This document shows positions 51,417 to 62,300 of a DNA stretch of 64,000 nucleotides, piece by piece. Each line of letters starts with the position of its first letter. Position 1 is the stretch's first letter. The position numbers and the translations under genes are program-made. A model generated the notes under the pieces. It was not told the DNA's origin and did no database searches. It was given only the letters and a program-made list of their open reading frames with translations. The DNA comes from Anaerolineae bacterium (GTDB taxonomy: Bacteria > Chloroflexota > Anaerolineae > Caldilineales > Caldilineaceae), in assembly GCA_030432295.1 (NCBI GenBank), contig JAUIHI010000034.1, positions 1 to 64,000 of the forward strand, in the 5' to 3' direction.

Positions 51417-51476
51417 CTACGGGATAGTCTGCAAACCATTTGTCCGATATGGCGAGTTTGGGCAGCCCTTTCTCCC

Positions 51477-54400
51477 CTATCGGATAACAGTCGGCAGATA
51501 GATTTCGTTGCTTTCAGCGACACCCTCCACCACCACAACCTGCACTGTCACTTCCCGCTGGCGTGTGCCGTTGTAGCCGATGATTTTGAAGCTGTAGTTC
51601 CCAACGGCCAGGCTGTTGCTGGCGTTCACTTGCAGATAGGCGGTCGGCCCAGCGGTGCTGAGTATCGATGCGCCGCTGCCGGTGAAGCCTACATCCAGCC
51701 CTCGCGGCGCGCCCGTCAGGTCCACGCCTAGACTCACATCGGGGAAGAAGAGGGTCGCAAGTTCTTGCAGTGTGATGGTCACCGGTGCGGAACTGCCCTG
51801 GGCCACGCTGTAGCTGGCCGCGGGCGTCGTCAGTTGGTAATCGCCGGCAGCCGCCTGCACATTCACCTCCTGGGATGTCACAGTGCTGCCGTTGAAGCCG
51901 TTGACCGCCCGGATGGAGATGGTGTACGTCTGCTCCGGATCTACATTAGGCAGGGTGATAAAGCCCAGGGGTGTGCCCACGATTTTACCGTCGGCATCCC
52001 GCGGGGCGATCAGTCCGCCCGCAGAGATGACCTGGCTGGTTCCGATGGGCGCAGCGCTGACCAGCACTTCGTAGTTGTCCGCGTCCAGGTGGTCCAGCCC
52101 CTCCCATTCGATGTAGAGAGTGCCGTCGGTCGCGTCCAGTTCTGTGCGGATGGTGGCGTTCCAACTGCTGGGCCAGCTCGCCGAGTGGTCCACTTTGATG
52201 GTCACCGCATCCTGCAACTGGGCCAGGGGGCTGTAGCCCGCTTTGGCGAAGCGGGCCGCATTGACACCGAAGCGCAGATCGTCCGGGCCTGTGATGGTGC
52301 GGGCACGGGCCGAGTTGGCGTCGATGGCGTAGGCGGGAACCGGCGGGTTTACCCGGTCCTCCACCCGCATCCACATGTGATAGTCGCCAGACGGCACATT
52401 GGAGATGTCGATGCCCATCATCAGTGGGCGGCCCAGGTCGTTGGGATCGTCGATGACCAGTTCCATCACCGGGAAGCCTTCGTAGTTAGGTACGATTTGG
52501 GTCGTGCGCGCCCCCATACTGTCGGTGATAGTCACGGTCTGCGTAATCGGTCCCGGATTCAGATAGATATTGCAGTCGTTGGTCTGATAATCCGAGTTGA
52601 GCATCCAGCCCACCTGGGCGTTGGAGAGGTCCGCTGCGTCCACCATCACACCGCCCAGAACCGGCGGGCTGGTGGGGCCAGAGACGGAGATGGCGTAGTA
52701 GGTATTCTCCAGATCGCCTGTGATCTCCACCTGCCACAGCCCCATCTCGGCCTGATCCACACCGTATTCGTTGCGCACGTTGCGGATGTACTCCCTATCC
52801 AGCCGTTGCAGACCGCCGACAGTGGGCTGGCCACCCAACTGAGCATCGGCAGCGATGAAAGTGTAGATGGCGCCGGGAGCAAAGCTCGCCAGGCCGCCCT
52901 CGCCCACAACCTGACCGCTGCTGTTGCGGAACTCCACACTCTTCTCGCCAGCACCGATCGTCGCGTACGCCGATGCGCCCCGGAAGGAAATCTGGCTGAA
53001 GAGCTTTACACCGTCCACATACAGGTCCAGCGGCCCGTTGGCTCCGTTGACAAAGCGCACCCGGCTCTGGTCGTAGCCCGTCGGCGGCGCGTTGTCGTCG
53101 GTGAAGAGGGAGATGTCCGCCGACGCGCCGCCTGTGGCGGAACCGGCCAGCAGAAGCGTATAGTCCAACTCTGCGGTCAGCGACATCTGCTGTGTAAAGA
53201 GTACCTGGCTGTCCCCTGCGGCCAGCACCTCGACCGTATGCGAGCCGGGGGCCAGGGGCGCATAGTCCAGCGGCAGTGAGCCTGTGAAGCGGGCGCTGGC
53301 AAAGAGGAGTGAGCCATCCACCTTCACATCCACCGCGGCCAGACCCGTCTGGGCAGAGGCGTGGACGAAGCGCAGCCGTGCCGTGCCGGAGATGATCTCC
53401 TGGGGATTGGCCGGTTCGTAACGGTCAATCTGCTGGTGGGTGATGGTGTATTTGGGATGACTGGCATAGTTGGCCGTCGTCACTGTATCCCCGTCCGGGG
53501 TGATGAGGTTGAAAGTCAGGGGTTTGTCCGAGACCAGAGAGAAGGCCACATCCGCCTGGTCAAGCAGATTGACCGGGTTGATCACATCGCCAGTCCGCAA
53601 GAAGACCGCTGCGTCCGCGTTCAGGCCGTCGTAGCGTTCGATCAGCGCGGATTTGTCCAGAGGCGTGTTGACGGTGACGCCGAACAGACGACCCGCCCGA
53701 TCGGTGACAAAGCTGTGGGCATCCGGCAGGGTTGCATTGCGATTGACGATGCCATAGACTGACGCATCCCAGGGCTGGAGGAATTCGACCGGCTGGCCGC
53801 TCTTCTGCAGTTCGGCGTTGCGCCAGTGAGTATAGGCCGCCCGCACGCTGGGGCCAGTGACAAGCTGATACTGGCTGTTATTTCCAAAGTCGATGTCGCC
53901 TTCCTCATCCACATAGAAGCCGACCGACCCGGCGATGGGGACATCAACCCAGCCTTTGAAGCCATAACGCCCATTGGTGAATTCGCCAAACTGGGCACCG
54001 CCGCTGGCCAGAGTGAGGCTGAAGGGAGGAACGGGGACACACGCCTTGCAGAATTTGACACCGCACGGCCCATCGAAGAGACCCCAACTACACGTCTTTA
54101 CACCACAGGGATAGGGAATGCAGAGACTGTTGTCGATGGACCCCTTCTTCAATCCGACGCTCATTCTGCCGCCGCCGGTGAAATGGAAGCCGCCGTTGTC
54201 GGACCAGGCGTGAATCCAGGCATTGCCGTGGATGAAGACCGCACTGATACGCACCTCGGCCCGGAAGCTGCGTTCGTTGACCACAGCCTGGGCTTCGGCG
54301 ATTTTGAAGGAGAGCACATAGAGCGCGCCGTTCAGGTCCACCTGGAACTGGGGGCTGATGTCCACCTGCATTGTGCCGTCTAAGGAGAGAGCGGGTTTGT

Positions 54401-57400
54401 TGATGGCCGGAATGCGTTTGGCCGCCTCGATAGTCACATCCACCCGGACGAATTCGTTGTCCGGGCGCAGGGAGATTGTGCCCTGCACCGACGTGAGGAA
54501 GAGTCCGGTGTTGCCGATGGGAATCCCATCGGAACAGGCAAAGCCTACCCGAATTTCGCTCAGGCGCACAACGCTCAGGTTGTCCCCGCCACGAGGATCG
54601 AAGACTGCACTCGCCGTCTCTGTGTGTACTGCCTGGGCCACCTGGCCGTTGACCGGCGTATAGGTGGCGATCTCCATCACCGTTTCCCCCGCGTTCCCGG
54701 CGTAGATTGTCACGCCCGCGTTGAGAGCGCACTCCTGGCCTTTGGCCCCGGTCTTTTTGTTCTTGCCAAAGTTGGGAATGGTCAGAACGCCATCGGCCAC
54801 AATCTCATAGCCGTCGCCCGCGGGGGCCAGGGAGCCGGTCAGGTCCAGGGCATAGCCGCCCTTTGTCTTGATCTGGGGCAGTTCGAAGGAGACGCCCGAC
54901 GACTCAAAGCCGCCGCTATCCAGCGTTGCGGCCCGACCGAAGGGGGCACTGAGGCCGCCCCAATCCACAGGCATTGTCACCGCAGGCTGGCGGATACGCA
55001 GCAGGGGCTGTCCATATTCATAGGCCACGGAAACCTGGCGCAGGGCAAAGCTGATGCCCCCGATGTTCAGGCTTAAGTCCTGGATGGAACTGGTGACGAA
55101 GCGGTTGCTGTCGTCCACATTTCCCTGGAAGGCCAGATTGCTGACCGTCGAACCGTTGGAAGTGATGGTCAGCGACCCGCTCACCGTACAGGTGGTCGGT
55201 TCCAGATTAGAAATCACTACATCATTGATCTGGGCCAGCACCTTGCGGGCGGGATTGCTGGAGCTGTTGTCCATCAGAAGAATAGCGTCGCCAGAGCAGA
55301 GGCTGAGCAGATTGGGCGGCGGGTCCGGCGGACTGGGCTGGTCGTTGACGCCGATCACCAGCCGCTGTTCCGTAGAGGCCCCCTGCTGGTCTGTGCTGCG
55401 CACGCGGATGCTGTAGCCCGTTTGTCGCTCGTAGTCGAAGGAAAGCGCAGTGGAAAGAGTCGCGCCGTTGAGGGTGAAGGCCCCGTTGCCGTTGCTGCCA
55501 GAGCCGGGGACCAGCGCATAGGTGTGGCTGTCGCCCGCGTCCGGATCCACAGAGGAGAGCGTACCCACAACCGTGGCTGCGGGCAGATTTTCACCCACCC
55601 GGTCGTTGCTCAGGTTGATGGCTGTGGGTGCGTCGTTCACGTCATCGACGCTGACTGTCACGTCCTGTTCGTAGAACTCGTTGCCGCTGTCGGTCACTTT
55701 GACACGAACGGTATAGCTGCTCTTCGTCTCGTAGTCGAAGGGCATTTGGGTCAGAAGTTGGTCGCCGTTGAGTTGGAAAGCCGCGCTCTCCTGGCCGGAG
55801 AGCAGGAAGAACGTATGCGTATCGTCCTTGTCCACATCCGTCGCCTGAAAGCGGCCCACGAGTGTGCCCGCGGGGGCATTCTCGGCCACGTTGGCCCGGC
55901 TCAGACTGATGGCCGTGGGCGGGTCATTGACCGGCGTCACATTGACCAGCAGGCTGGTAGATACCCGGTCGATACCCGGCGTGGCATTGCTCACCGCATA
56001 GAAGACGTAGGCCGGGCCTTCGAAATCTTTGGCCGGGGTGAAGAGGACTTTGTTGTTCTCAATCACGGCTGTGCCGCCGCTGGAATTGCTCACCGAGAGA
56101 AGGGTGAGGGGGAAGCCCGCCCCACTGCTGTCGTTGGCCAGCACATCCACAGTGACCGCTGTCTCTTCCGGGGTTGTGGCGTTGTCTGGCTGGGGGATTG
56201 TGTCCGGCAGCAGAATCGGTGCACCGGCCACGTCGTTCTCGTAGCGGGCTACAGCAAAGTCGCTGGTGCTGCTGCCCTCCGTGCCGGTGACGCCCACTAC
56301 AACGATTTTGCCGTCGGCCTGAATCAGCCCGGCGTTGGCCTGGTTGCCCGAGTCGCACTGATTGCTGCCACAGGTCTTGGTGAAGGGGGTTGTTACTGTG
56401 CCGCTGATGCCAAAACTGGCATCCAGGCTGCCCGCACCGGTGAAGCGGGCCAGGGAGAAGTCGTTTTCTATCGACACATTCTGCGTGTCGCCGCCGTTGG
56501 AGAAGGTATGCACGGCCATATCCGAAAAGCCGAAGACGACGATTTTGTCGTCGGCCTGGACCAGCAGCCCGCGGCCGTTGTCGTCATTGCCCCGGCTGTT
56601 GATGGCCGCGGTGATCTCGCCCCCCATCCCAAAGTTGGTGTCGAGTGCGCCGTTGCCGCTGAAGCGGGCCAGCCAGAAGTCGTCGTACTCACACTTTTTG
56701 CCGGACGAGTCGATGCAGTTGGCGCTGTTCTGATCGATGACCGATTTGGAACCTGCGGCCACAATCGAGCCGTCGGCCTGCCAGCCCACACCGTAGCCCG
56801 TGCTTACTTTGTTGCTAACCTTCACCCGGCCGCCGCTGCCGAAGATGCTGTCCAGCGAACCGTCGGGATTGTAGCGGGTCAGGGCAAATTGGCCGGATTT
56901 ATATTCGCCTACCGCCGCGATCTCGCCGTCGGCGCGCACGGCAATGGCCTTGATCTCCTCGTTGCTCAGCCCGCCGGGTTCAAATTCCGCAGTGGCAAAG
57001 CCGTCGCTGTCGAAGCTCAGGTCCAGTGTGCCGTCGGCCAGGACCCGCACAAGGCCAAACTTCTTTGGCTCGCCCTGTTTGATAGAGCCGCCCACCAGAA
57101 TCTTGCCGTCGGTCTGGATGGCAACGGATGTGCCCTCCGCCGCGCGGAAGTTGCCGCCCAGGCTGTCCGTACTCAGACTCAGCAGCCCGTCGCCAGCGAA
57201 GGAGGTGTCCAGAGAGCCGTCCGGGTTGTAGCGAGCCAGGGCGAAGTCCTGGTTGCTGGTTCCCGCCACGACAATTTTGCCGTCGGGCTGGATGGCGACC
57301 GCGTTGCCCCGGTCGCTGCCGCCCAAATCGGTGATGACCTGGCCGTCGTCGCTGAAGGAGGTATCCAACTCCCCACCGGGCAGATAGCGGGCCACCGCGA

Positions 57401-57695
57401 AATCGTTGTTGCTGGTTCCAACAACGACGAGTTTGCCGTCGGGCTGCTGGGCAACCCCATTGGCCCGGTCGCCGCCGCCCATATCGGTGATGACTCTGCC
57501 ATCGGTGTCAAAGGTGGGGTCCAGATCGCCGTTGGCGTGGATGGCTGTGAGTTTGTCGCTCACAAAGGCCTCTACCTGTTCCGCTTGGGCTGCCGGCGCA
57601 AGCACCAGGACGAGTGCGGCCACCAGCATTACACACAGAGCCAGCGCCAGCCCGCCGAAGGTGTGGTATCGAAATCGGAAGATGGGGTGTTTCAT
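51477..57695 (-). CDS. Giant secreted protein: delta-60 repeats, cadherin-like, DUF4397, Fn3-like
   Basis: A 2,072-aa protein. The start is ATG 57695 with AAAGGAA upstream; signal peptide GGLALALCVMLVAALVLVLA...AQA. Residues about 55-480 hold seven or so delta-60 repeats (LDTSFSDDGQVITDLGG; AIQPDGKIVVAGTSN). About 500-830 are Ig/cadherin-like domains (VAENAPAGTLVG; TLSSVDPDAGDSHTYAL). A central beta-rich region has a Cys cluster (CIPYPCGVKTCSWGLF). Then DUF4397 (RFVHASAQTGLAAVDVKVDG), Fn3-like segments, and the tail SNEIYLPTVIR. Probably a cell-surface or extracellular matrix protein. No sortase or known C-terminal anchor is visible. Confidence 0.85.
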   Translation of the reverse strand: MKHPIFRFRYHTFGGLALALCVMLVAALVLVLAPAAQAEQVEAFVSDKLTAIHANGDLDPTFDTDGRVITDMGGGDRANGVAQQPDGKLVVVGTSNNDFAVARYLPGGELDTSFSDDGQVITDLGGSDRGNAVAIQPDGKIVVAGTSNQDFALARYNPDGSLDTSFAGDGLLSLSTDSLGGNFRAAEGTSVAIQTDGKILVGGSIKQGEPKKFGLVRVLADGTLDLSFDSDGFATAEFEPGGLSNEEIKAIAVRADGEIAAVGEYKSGQFALTRYNPDGSLDSIFGSGGRVKVSNKVSTGYGVGWQADGSIVAAGSKSVIDQNSANCIDSSGKKCEYDDFWLARFSGNGALDTNFGMGGEITAAINSRGNDDNGRGLLVQADDKIVVFGFSDMAVHTFSNGGDTQNVSIENDFSLARFTGAGSLDASFGISGTVTTPFTKTCGSNQCDSGNQANAGLIQADGKIVVVGVTGTEGSSTSDFAVARYENDVAGAPILLPDTIPQPDNATTPEETAVTVDVLANDSSGAGFPLTLLSVSNSSGGTAVIENNKVLFTPAKDFEGPAYVFYAVSNATPGIDRVSTSLLVNVTPVNDPPTAISLSRANVAENAPAGTLVGRFQATDVDKDDTHTFFLLSGQESAAFQLNGDQLLTQMPFDYETKSSYTVRVKVTDSGNEFYEQDVTVSVDDVNDAPTAINLSNDRVGENLPAATVVGTLSSVDPDAGDSHTYALVPGSGSNGNGAFTLNGATLSTALSFDYERQTGYSIRVRSTDQQGASTEQRLVIGVNDQPSPPDPPPNLLSLCSGDAILLMDNSSSNPARKVLAQINDVVISNLEPTTCTVSGSLTITSNGSTVSNLAFQGNVDDSNRFVTSSIQDLSLNIGGISFALRQVSVAYEYGQPLLRIRQPAVTMPVDWGGLSAPFGRAATLDSGGFESSGVSFELPQIKTKGGYALDLTGSLAPAGDGYEIVADGVLTIPNFGKNKKTGAKGQECALNAGVTIYAGNAGETVMEIATYTPVNGQVAQAVHTETASAVFDPRGGDNLSVVRLSEIRVGFACSDGIPIGNTGLFLTSVQGTISLRPDNEFVRVDVTIEAAKRIPAINKPALSLDGTMQVDISPQFQVDLNGALYVLSFKIAEAQAVVNERSFRAEVRISAVFIHGNAWIHAWSDNGGFHFTGGGRMSVGLKKGSIDNSLCIPYPCGVKTCSWGLFDGPCGVKFCKACVPVPPFSLTLASGGAQFGEFTNGRYGFKGWVDVPIAGSVGFYVDEEGDIDFGNNSQYQLVTGPSVRAAYTHWRNAELQKSGQPVEFLQPWDASVYGIVNRNATLPDAHSFVTDRAGRLFGVTVNTPLDKSALIERYDGLNADAAVFLRTGDVINPVNLLDQADVAFSLVSDKPLTFNLITPDGDTVTTANYASHPKYTITHQQIDRYEPANPQEIISGTARLRFVHASAQTGLAAVDVKVDGSLLFASARFTGSLPLDYAPLAPGSHTVEVLAAGDSQVLFTQQMSLTAELDYTLLLAGSATGGASADISLFTDDNAPPTGYDQSRVRFVNGANGPLDLYVDGVKLFSQISFRGASAYATIGAGEKSVEFRNSSGQVVGEGGLASFAPGAIYTFIAADAQLGGQPTVGGLQRLDREYIRNVRNEYGVDQAEMGLWQVEITGDLENTYYAISVSGPTSPPVLGGVMVDAADLSNAQVGWMLNSDYQTNDCNIYLNPGPITQTVTITDSMGARTTQIVPNYEGFPVMELVIDDPNDLGRPLMMGIDISNVPSGDYHMWMRVEDRVNPPVPAYAIDANSARARTITGPDDLRFGVNAARFAKAGYSPLAQLQDAVTIKVDHSASWPSSWNATIRTELDATDGTLYIEWEGLDHLDADNYEVLVSAAPIGTSQVISAGGLIAPRDADGKIVGTPLGFITLPNVDPEQTYTISIRAVNGFNGSTVTSQEVNVQAAAGDYQLTTPAASYSVAQGSSAPVTITLQELATLFFPDVSLGVDLTGAPRGLDVGFTGSGASILSTAGPTAYLQVNASNSLAVGNYSFKIIGYNGTRQREVTVQVVVVEGVAESNEIYLPTVIR

Positions 57696-57838
57696 ATCTG
57701 TTCCTTTCACAGTTACGCTCACTGGCGAGGCGAAGGAAGCCAGTAGCGCTGCGCAAGATGAGCGCGAAACAAACGTATAGGAAGTGAGATGACCCTGGGA
57801 CAACTCAGGTTGGCTATATCAGCAGGGGGGGCAATCAA

Positions 57839-57856
57839 CGCTTTATGAGCGCTTAA
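57839..57856 (-). promoter_or_regulatory. Possible second SARP-like site (two heptamers)
   Basis: CGCTTTA (57839-57845) and CGCTTAA (57850-57856) are 11 bases apart, related to the CGCTTCA repeats at 63715-63754, about 145-160 bases upstream of the giant surface-protein gene. Confidence 0.35.
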
Positions 57857-57916
57857 GTGACACAACAAAGGGAATTCTATCTTATATCAGAAGCCTGTCC
57901 GGGCAAACTGTGAGCC

Positions 57917-57965
57917 GAGGGGCAGGGCAGCTATGCGCCGTCGTATAGCTGTCCTGCCCCTTTTC
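57917..57965. terminator. Terminator-like hairpin between surface-protein genes
   Basis: GGGGCAGGGCAGCTAT pairs with ATAGCTGTCCTGCCCC (one mismatch). The T-run follows it on the plus strand, A-run precedes; on the minus strand it could still slow transcription from the 462-aa-frame gene ending at 57991. Confidence 0.5.
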
Positions 57966-57990
57966 TGCTGCGTACTCTCTTGCCGTCTAT

Positions 57991-59313
57991 CTACCGATTG
58001 ATGCTCGGCAGATAGATCGTTGACTTCGCCTGCACGGCTACGGACGGCACATTCACTGGGCCTGAACCAGTCACATTGACACTTACCGGCGGCGGATTGG
58101 TGCCGCTCTGGCCGGGGGGCAGTGTTACCTGTAGGGTGTACTGACCCGCGGGCACATCGTTCAGCGTGTAGATACCGCTGACATTTGTGATAGCCGTGCG
58201 TGTGACTGACCCGCTGCGGTTGCCGTCGCTGAGCGTTACCTCCGCGCCAGCGACGCCCGGCTCGCCATTGTCCTGGCTGCCGTTGCCGTTCTTATCGTCA
58301 TAGACCTGCCCTGTCACAGTCGCGCCTGTGGATGGAGCAGTGGCGGTGGCAGTCGCAGTTGCAGTCGCAGTTGCGATCGCAGTTGCGGTCGCAGTTGCGG
58401 TCGGTGTAGACGTACTGTTCGCTGTCGCGGTGGCCGTCGCCGTCGGCGTGGATGTGCTGTTCGCCGCTGTTGTCGCAGTGGCAGTCGGCGTGGGTGTGCT
58501 GTTCGCAACCTGTGTGGCTGTTGCTGTGGGCGTGTTCGTCGAACCGCCAGATGTGGTCGGCGTGGATGTAGGCGTATTGTCCGGTGTCTCCAGGAAAATC
58601 GCCTGGTGGAGCGTAAAGCTGCCGATCACAGTCACATCTTGGGGCATATAGTTCCAGATCGTCTCCCGATATTCACCTGTGAGGGTGATCAGATTCGGCT
58701 GGCGATCCACAGTGCCGATTAGCTGAAACTGCTGTTTTACGCCTGTCTTTCCTCCCACGTTCAGTACCAACTGCTCGGAGCGCAGGTCCAGCGTCGTGCC
58801 GTCGAATGTCCCTGTCAGCTTTGGTCCCACGGCCAGGGGTGTTGCTCCCGGCGCGGGTGTGCCGGGGAAGGGCGTCGGCCCAACCGGCGTGGCCTGGATG
58901 GTGTGGGCCTGAGAAAAGACCAGTGTATTGTCCAGGTCCACATAGGCGGTGATGTTCGTGCCGCTCTGTTGGATCAGCAGGCCCAGATCGATGCTGCCCA
59001 ATTCAACGGGCATGGAATCGGTGTAGGCATTGCTGCTGCCCACAGATGTTGGCGTGGGTGTCGGCGTTTGCAGGTCGTCATCGCTGAGAGTTCCCGACAG
59101 CCCCCAGTGCAGCGCTACCTCCCCGGAAAAGCTGCCCTCTAAATCACCCTCCGCGGCGAGAAGCACCACCGGGGCGGGATTACTATCGACGCTCTCCGGG
59201 TTACGGTTGGATGGCCCGAAATTGGAAAGCACCAGGGCAAATCCAACCAGGAGAAATCCAACCACGAGGAGGCCGACGAGTATCGTTATAGGTAATGCGC
59301 GTTTTCGTTGCAT
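57991..59313 (-). CDS. Secreted SdrD-type protein with Thr/Pro/Ala linker
   Basis: A 440-aa protein. The start is ATG 59313; signal/anchor MQRKRALPITILVGLLVVGF. Residues about 30-250 form a beta domain of unknown family. A TPTATAT/ANSTPTPT low-complexity linker (about 255-325) is encoded by 12-base units of the GTCGCAGTTGCG type. Then an SdrD_B domain (GQVYDDKNGNGSQDNGEPGV), ending with STIYLPSINR. The tail matches those of the protease and the giant protein. Surface or secreted; function unknown. Confidence 0.8.
   Translation of the reverse strand: MQRKRALPITILVGLLVVGFLLVGFALVLSNFGPSNRNPESVDSNPAPVVLLAAEGDLEGSFSGEVALHWGLSGTLSDDDLQTPTPTPTSVGSSNAYTDSMPVELGSIDLGLLIQQSGTNITAYVDLDNTLVFSQAHTIQATPVGPTPFPGTPAPGATPLAVGPKLTGTFDGTTLDLRSEQLVLNVGGKTGVKQQFQLIGTVDRQPNLITLTGEYRETIWNYMPQDVTVIGSFTLHQAIFLETPDNTPTSTPTTSGGSTNTPTATATQVANSTPTPTATATTAANSTSTPTATATATANSTSTPTATATATAIATATATATATATAPSTGATVTGQVYDDKNGNGSQDNGEPGVAGAEVTLSDGNRSGSVTRTAITNVSGIYTLNDVPAGQYTLQVTLPPGQSGTNPPPVSVNVTGSGPVNVPSVAVQAKSTIYLPSINR
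58330..58520. repeat. 12-bp microsatellite-like coding repeat
   Basis: Tandem variants of GTCGCAGTTGCA/GTCGCAGTTGCG coding for Thr-Ala-Thr-Ala, then longer Thr/Pro/Asn/Ser units, in the linker of the SdrD-type protein. Confidence 0.8.
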
Positions 59314-59326
59314 GGCATCCTCGTGA

Positions 59327-62300
59327 CTAAAAGTCAATCTTGACACATTCGGACAGGGTCGGTACTTCGTTCGGCACATCCCGGGAAACGTACGTGGCGC
59401 TGAACTTCAACACCAGATCGTTTAGCTGTTGCAGGTCCATATCAGCCAGACCGCCGCCGCCGCCGGAGAAGAGCTTCACCGTCCATTCGGTGCTGGCAAT
59501 GCCTCGGCCTATCAACTCGGAATTCTGGAAGCCATTCGTTCCCGGTGGCGTTTCGCCGTTGACATTGGCCTGGAACTGGGCAAAGGCCTTTTCCGGGTTC
59601 TGCCCCTCCGACCATTCCAGCCCCAGCAGATAGGCCGGGGCCACCAGTCGATAGTCCAGAATACAGCCGCTGTTGGCCCGAATCTGCACCAGCCCGGATT
59701 GGGAGATGCGGATGGTGCGCCGCTGTAGACCCGTCTGGTCGCTCTCGATGTCCGCGGCCACACCCGTATTCGTATTGACAGGCTGCCCCACCGCGGCCAT
59801 CTGTTGCAGCCACAGACCGCTGTAGCCTGGCCCGTAGACATTGGCAAAGATGCCGTTGTCCTGGATATTGGTGGGGAAACTGAAGACCAGCGCATCTTTG
59901 CCCCCGCTTTCCGGGTCGGCAATCGTATGTTCGGCCACCCAGGCCCGGAAGCGCTTGGTACGCTCGGCCTGGATTTCGGCTGGGGTGGTGAAGCCATCGG
60001 CCTTCAATACGTCGTCCGTCAGCCCTACCACATAGCGGGCCACAGAGATTTCGTAGTCGATGGGGTTCCGCGCCGAAGTCGGCTTCAGGCTGTTGACTTT
60101 CGTCGAGAGGTCGAGGAGGAACTGCTTCACATCCTCAGCCGTGCGGGCTTTGTAGATTTTGGAGATGGCGAAGCCGCTGGCCGACAGACGCACGGCGTAC
60201 TCATACTCTGCCCGGCGTGCGGCCAGATAGGCGATGCGGGCCACCCGTTCCAGGGCCGCGGCGGTTTGCAGCCGGGCCGAGTCCCGCACGATGCGGTGGC
60301 TGGGGTCGTTGGCCGAGCTGTACTGGAGATAGGCCCGCTGCTTGCGCGCCTCCATCAGCAGATCGTCGCCCAGCATATCTTCAAATTCGGACTTCTTGCC
60401 CAGATAGGCCTGGTGGGCCACCTGCCAGTCCACGTAGCTTTCGCTGATGTCCAGGAGCAGACCGGCGATTTCCAGATGGTTTTGTACATTCTCGATATAG
60501 ACGGACGCAGCGGTGGAGCTGGCCCCGGCTGCGGCTGCGGCCAGCCCGGCTGCGGCAGAGCCAGGTTTGGTAATTGTCCCACCGCCGGAACTGAGCGCAA
60601 CTACCTCGGTAGCGTCGCTCACTGCATCGGCCACCTGAAAGGCCGTCTGAATCACACCGTCGGCGACCATCGTGGCACTTACCTTCACATTGGCCTCTTC
60701 GGAGTTCTTGATGCGCTGGGCCAGATTATCGATCTTCAGCTTAATCCCCGCCTCTTCCAGCCAGACGCCCCGCAGATCGTAGAGCGAGCGTTTGGCGTCG
60801 CCTTCCAGCACTTTGGGGTCGGTCATGCAGGTGTCAAAAGTCGAAGGCTGATTCTGGACGGTGGGCGCTTGAATGTCATTGAGGCAGATGTTCAGATATT
60901 CGATCTGCTCCTCGGCGCAGGTGAAGAAAGCAGCGTCGCTGACACCGCCGGGCGATGGCTTTGTACAGCCGAATGTTGCATAGATTTCGTTGTCCACGCC
61001 GCCACGCACCGCATCGACGTCATCGACCAGCTTTTGCTGGGTATTGTCAAAGGCCAGTTTCGTGGTATAGGCAATCTTTTGCAGGTTCTTGGCCTCTTCG
61101 GCCAGGGCAAAGGCGTCTTCCAACAGACCCGTCTCACCGCTGCTGGCCGGTTTGGAATAGGGCCGGGCCGGGACGAGGGTGACATTGAAGCCAAAGATGT
61201 TGCGGTTTTCGGCCAGGTTGCGGGCCGCGTCCCGGGTCTTGAGCATATTCAGGGCCATCTCGGCCACCAGCAGCCCGTCCGGGCGTTTGCCCTGGGCACA
61301 GCCCTGGCCCTTGGGCGCGCCCGCGCCAATGCCTGCCATACCGATCAGTTTGATGTGGCCTTCGGCCAGGGTCGCCCGATAGGTATTGCCAGCGTTGACC
61401 TGGGCCTGCTGGGCCAGGGCCTGCTGCTCTGGCTTCGGCTTGCTTTCCGGGTTGTCCACGTCGCCCAGATAGCTCTGGCGGATGGCGATGTGATGCTGGG
61501 CCGTCTCTTTGCTGGCCGACGCCTCCACCAGCAGGGACCACTCGGTCTGGGTGAAGAAGTCGGAGACCAGACAGCCGCTGCCCAGGGGTCTGTCCAGAGC
61601 CTCGGCAATCCCCGCCTCGACCAGTTCGTACTGGTTTTCCGCGGCGCGCAGCTTGGCGATCTCCTGGCGCACAAAGTCCTCGCCCCCTTTGAAGTCACCG
61701 CTAAAGGCCACTTCCAGGGCGTCGACCACAAACTGCTGGCCGAAGATCATACGGATGTTGGCCGCCTCGCGCACGCTCTGGCGCAGCCGGGCCTTGAAAT
61801 CACACCAGTCCACCACCGGCGGCAGCACCTGCCCGCTCTTGGCCGGGTCGGGCGGATTGGGTTCTTCTTTGCTTGTGCCCTCGCCGCACAGACTTGTGGT
61901 GTAGTTGATGCCGTCGGTGACGGAGTTCTCCCGAAAACGGCTCTCCGGCGCATAGACGGCCAGAAAAGCGTAGAGGTCCCGGGCCTGGCGCAGTTCCGTA
62001 TCGGCCTTGTCAATGCGGCTCTGTATTGTCGTCACAGTGCCCAATGTGTCCGTGTAGGGCGAGGAAGCCAGACCCGCTTTGTAGTCGAACTGCTGTACCA
62101 GTGTCAGATAGTCTGGTTTGTTGTTGTAGGGCGAGATCGACTCGCGGAATTCCAGGTTCGGTTTGAGCAGGGCGTAGGCCTTGCGTTCCAGTTTGATGAA
62201 ATCTTCGTAGATCAGCGCGCCCGCGGTCGGCAAGCTGGGGTTGACCACGTGGGTCGAGTTCGTTGGCTGGTCACTGGGCGCAATGGCGGTAAAGCCGCCA

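Noticed and set aside
55422-57746. 774-aa plus-strand ORF opposite the giant surface gene (also 59804-62419, 871 aa, and 29195-31039, 614 aa)
   Set aside because: Mirror-frame shadows of high-GC genes: no domain, no ribosome-binding site, and the opposite strand has clear signal peptides, repeats and family motifs.
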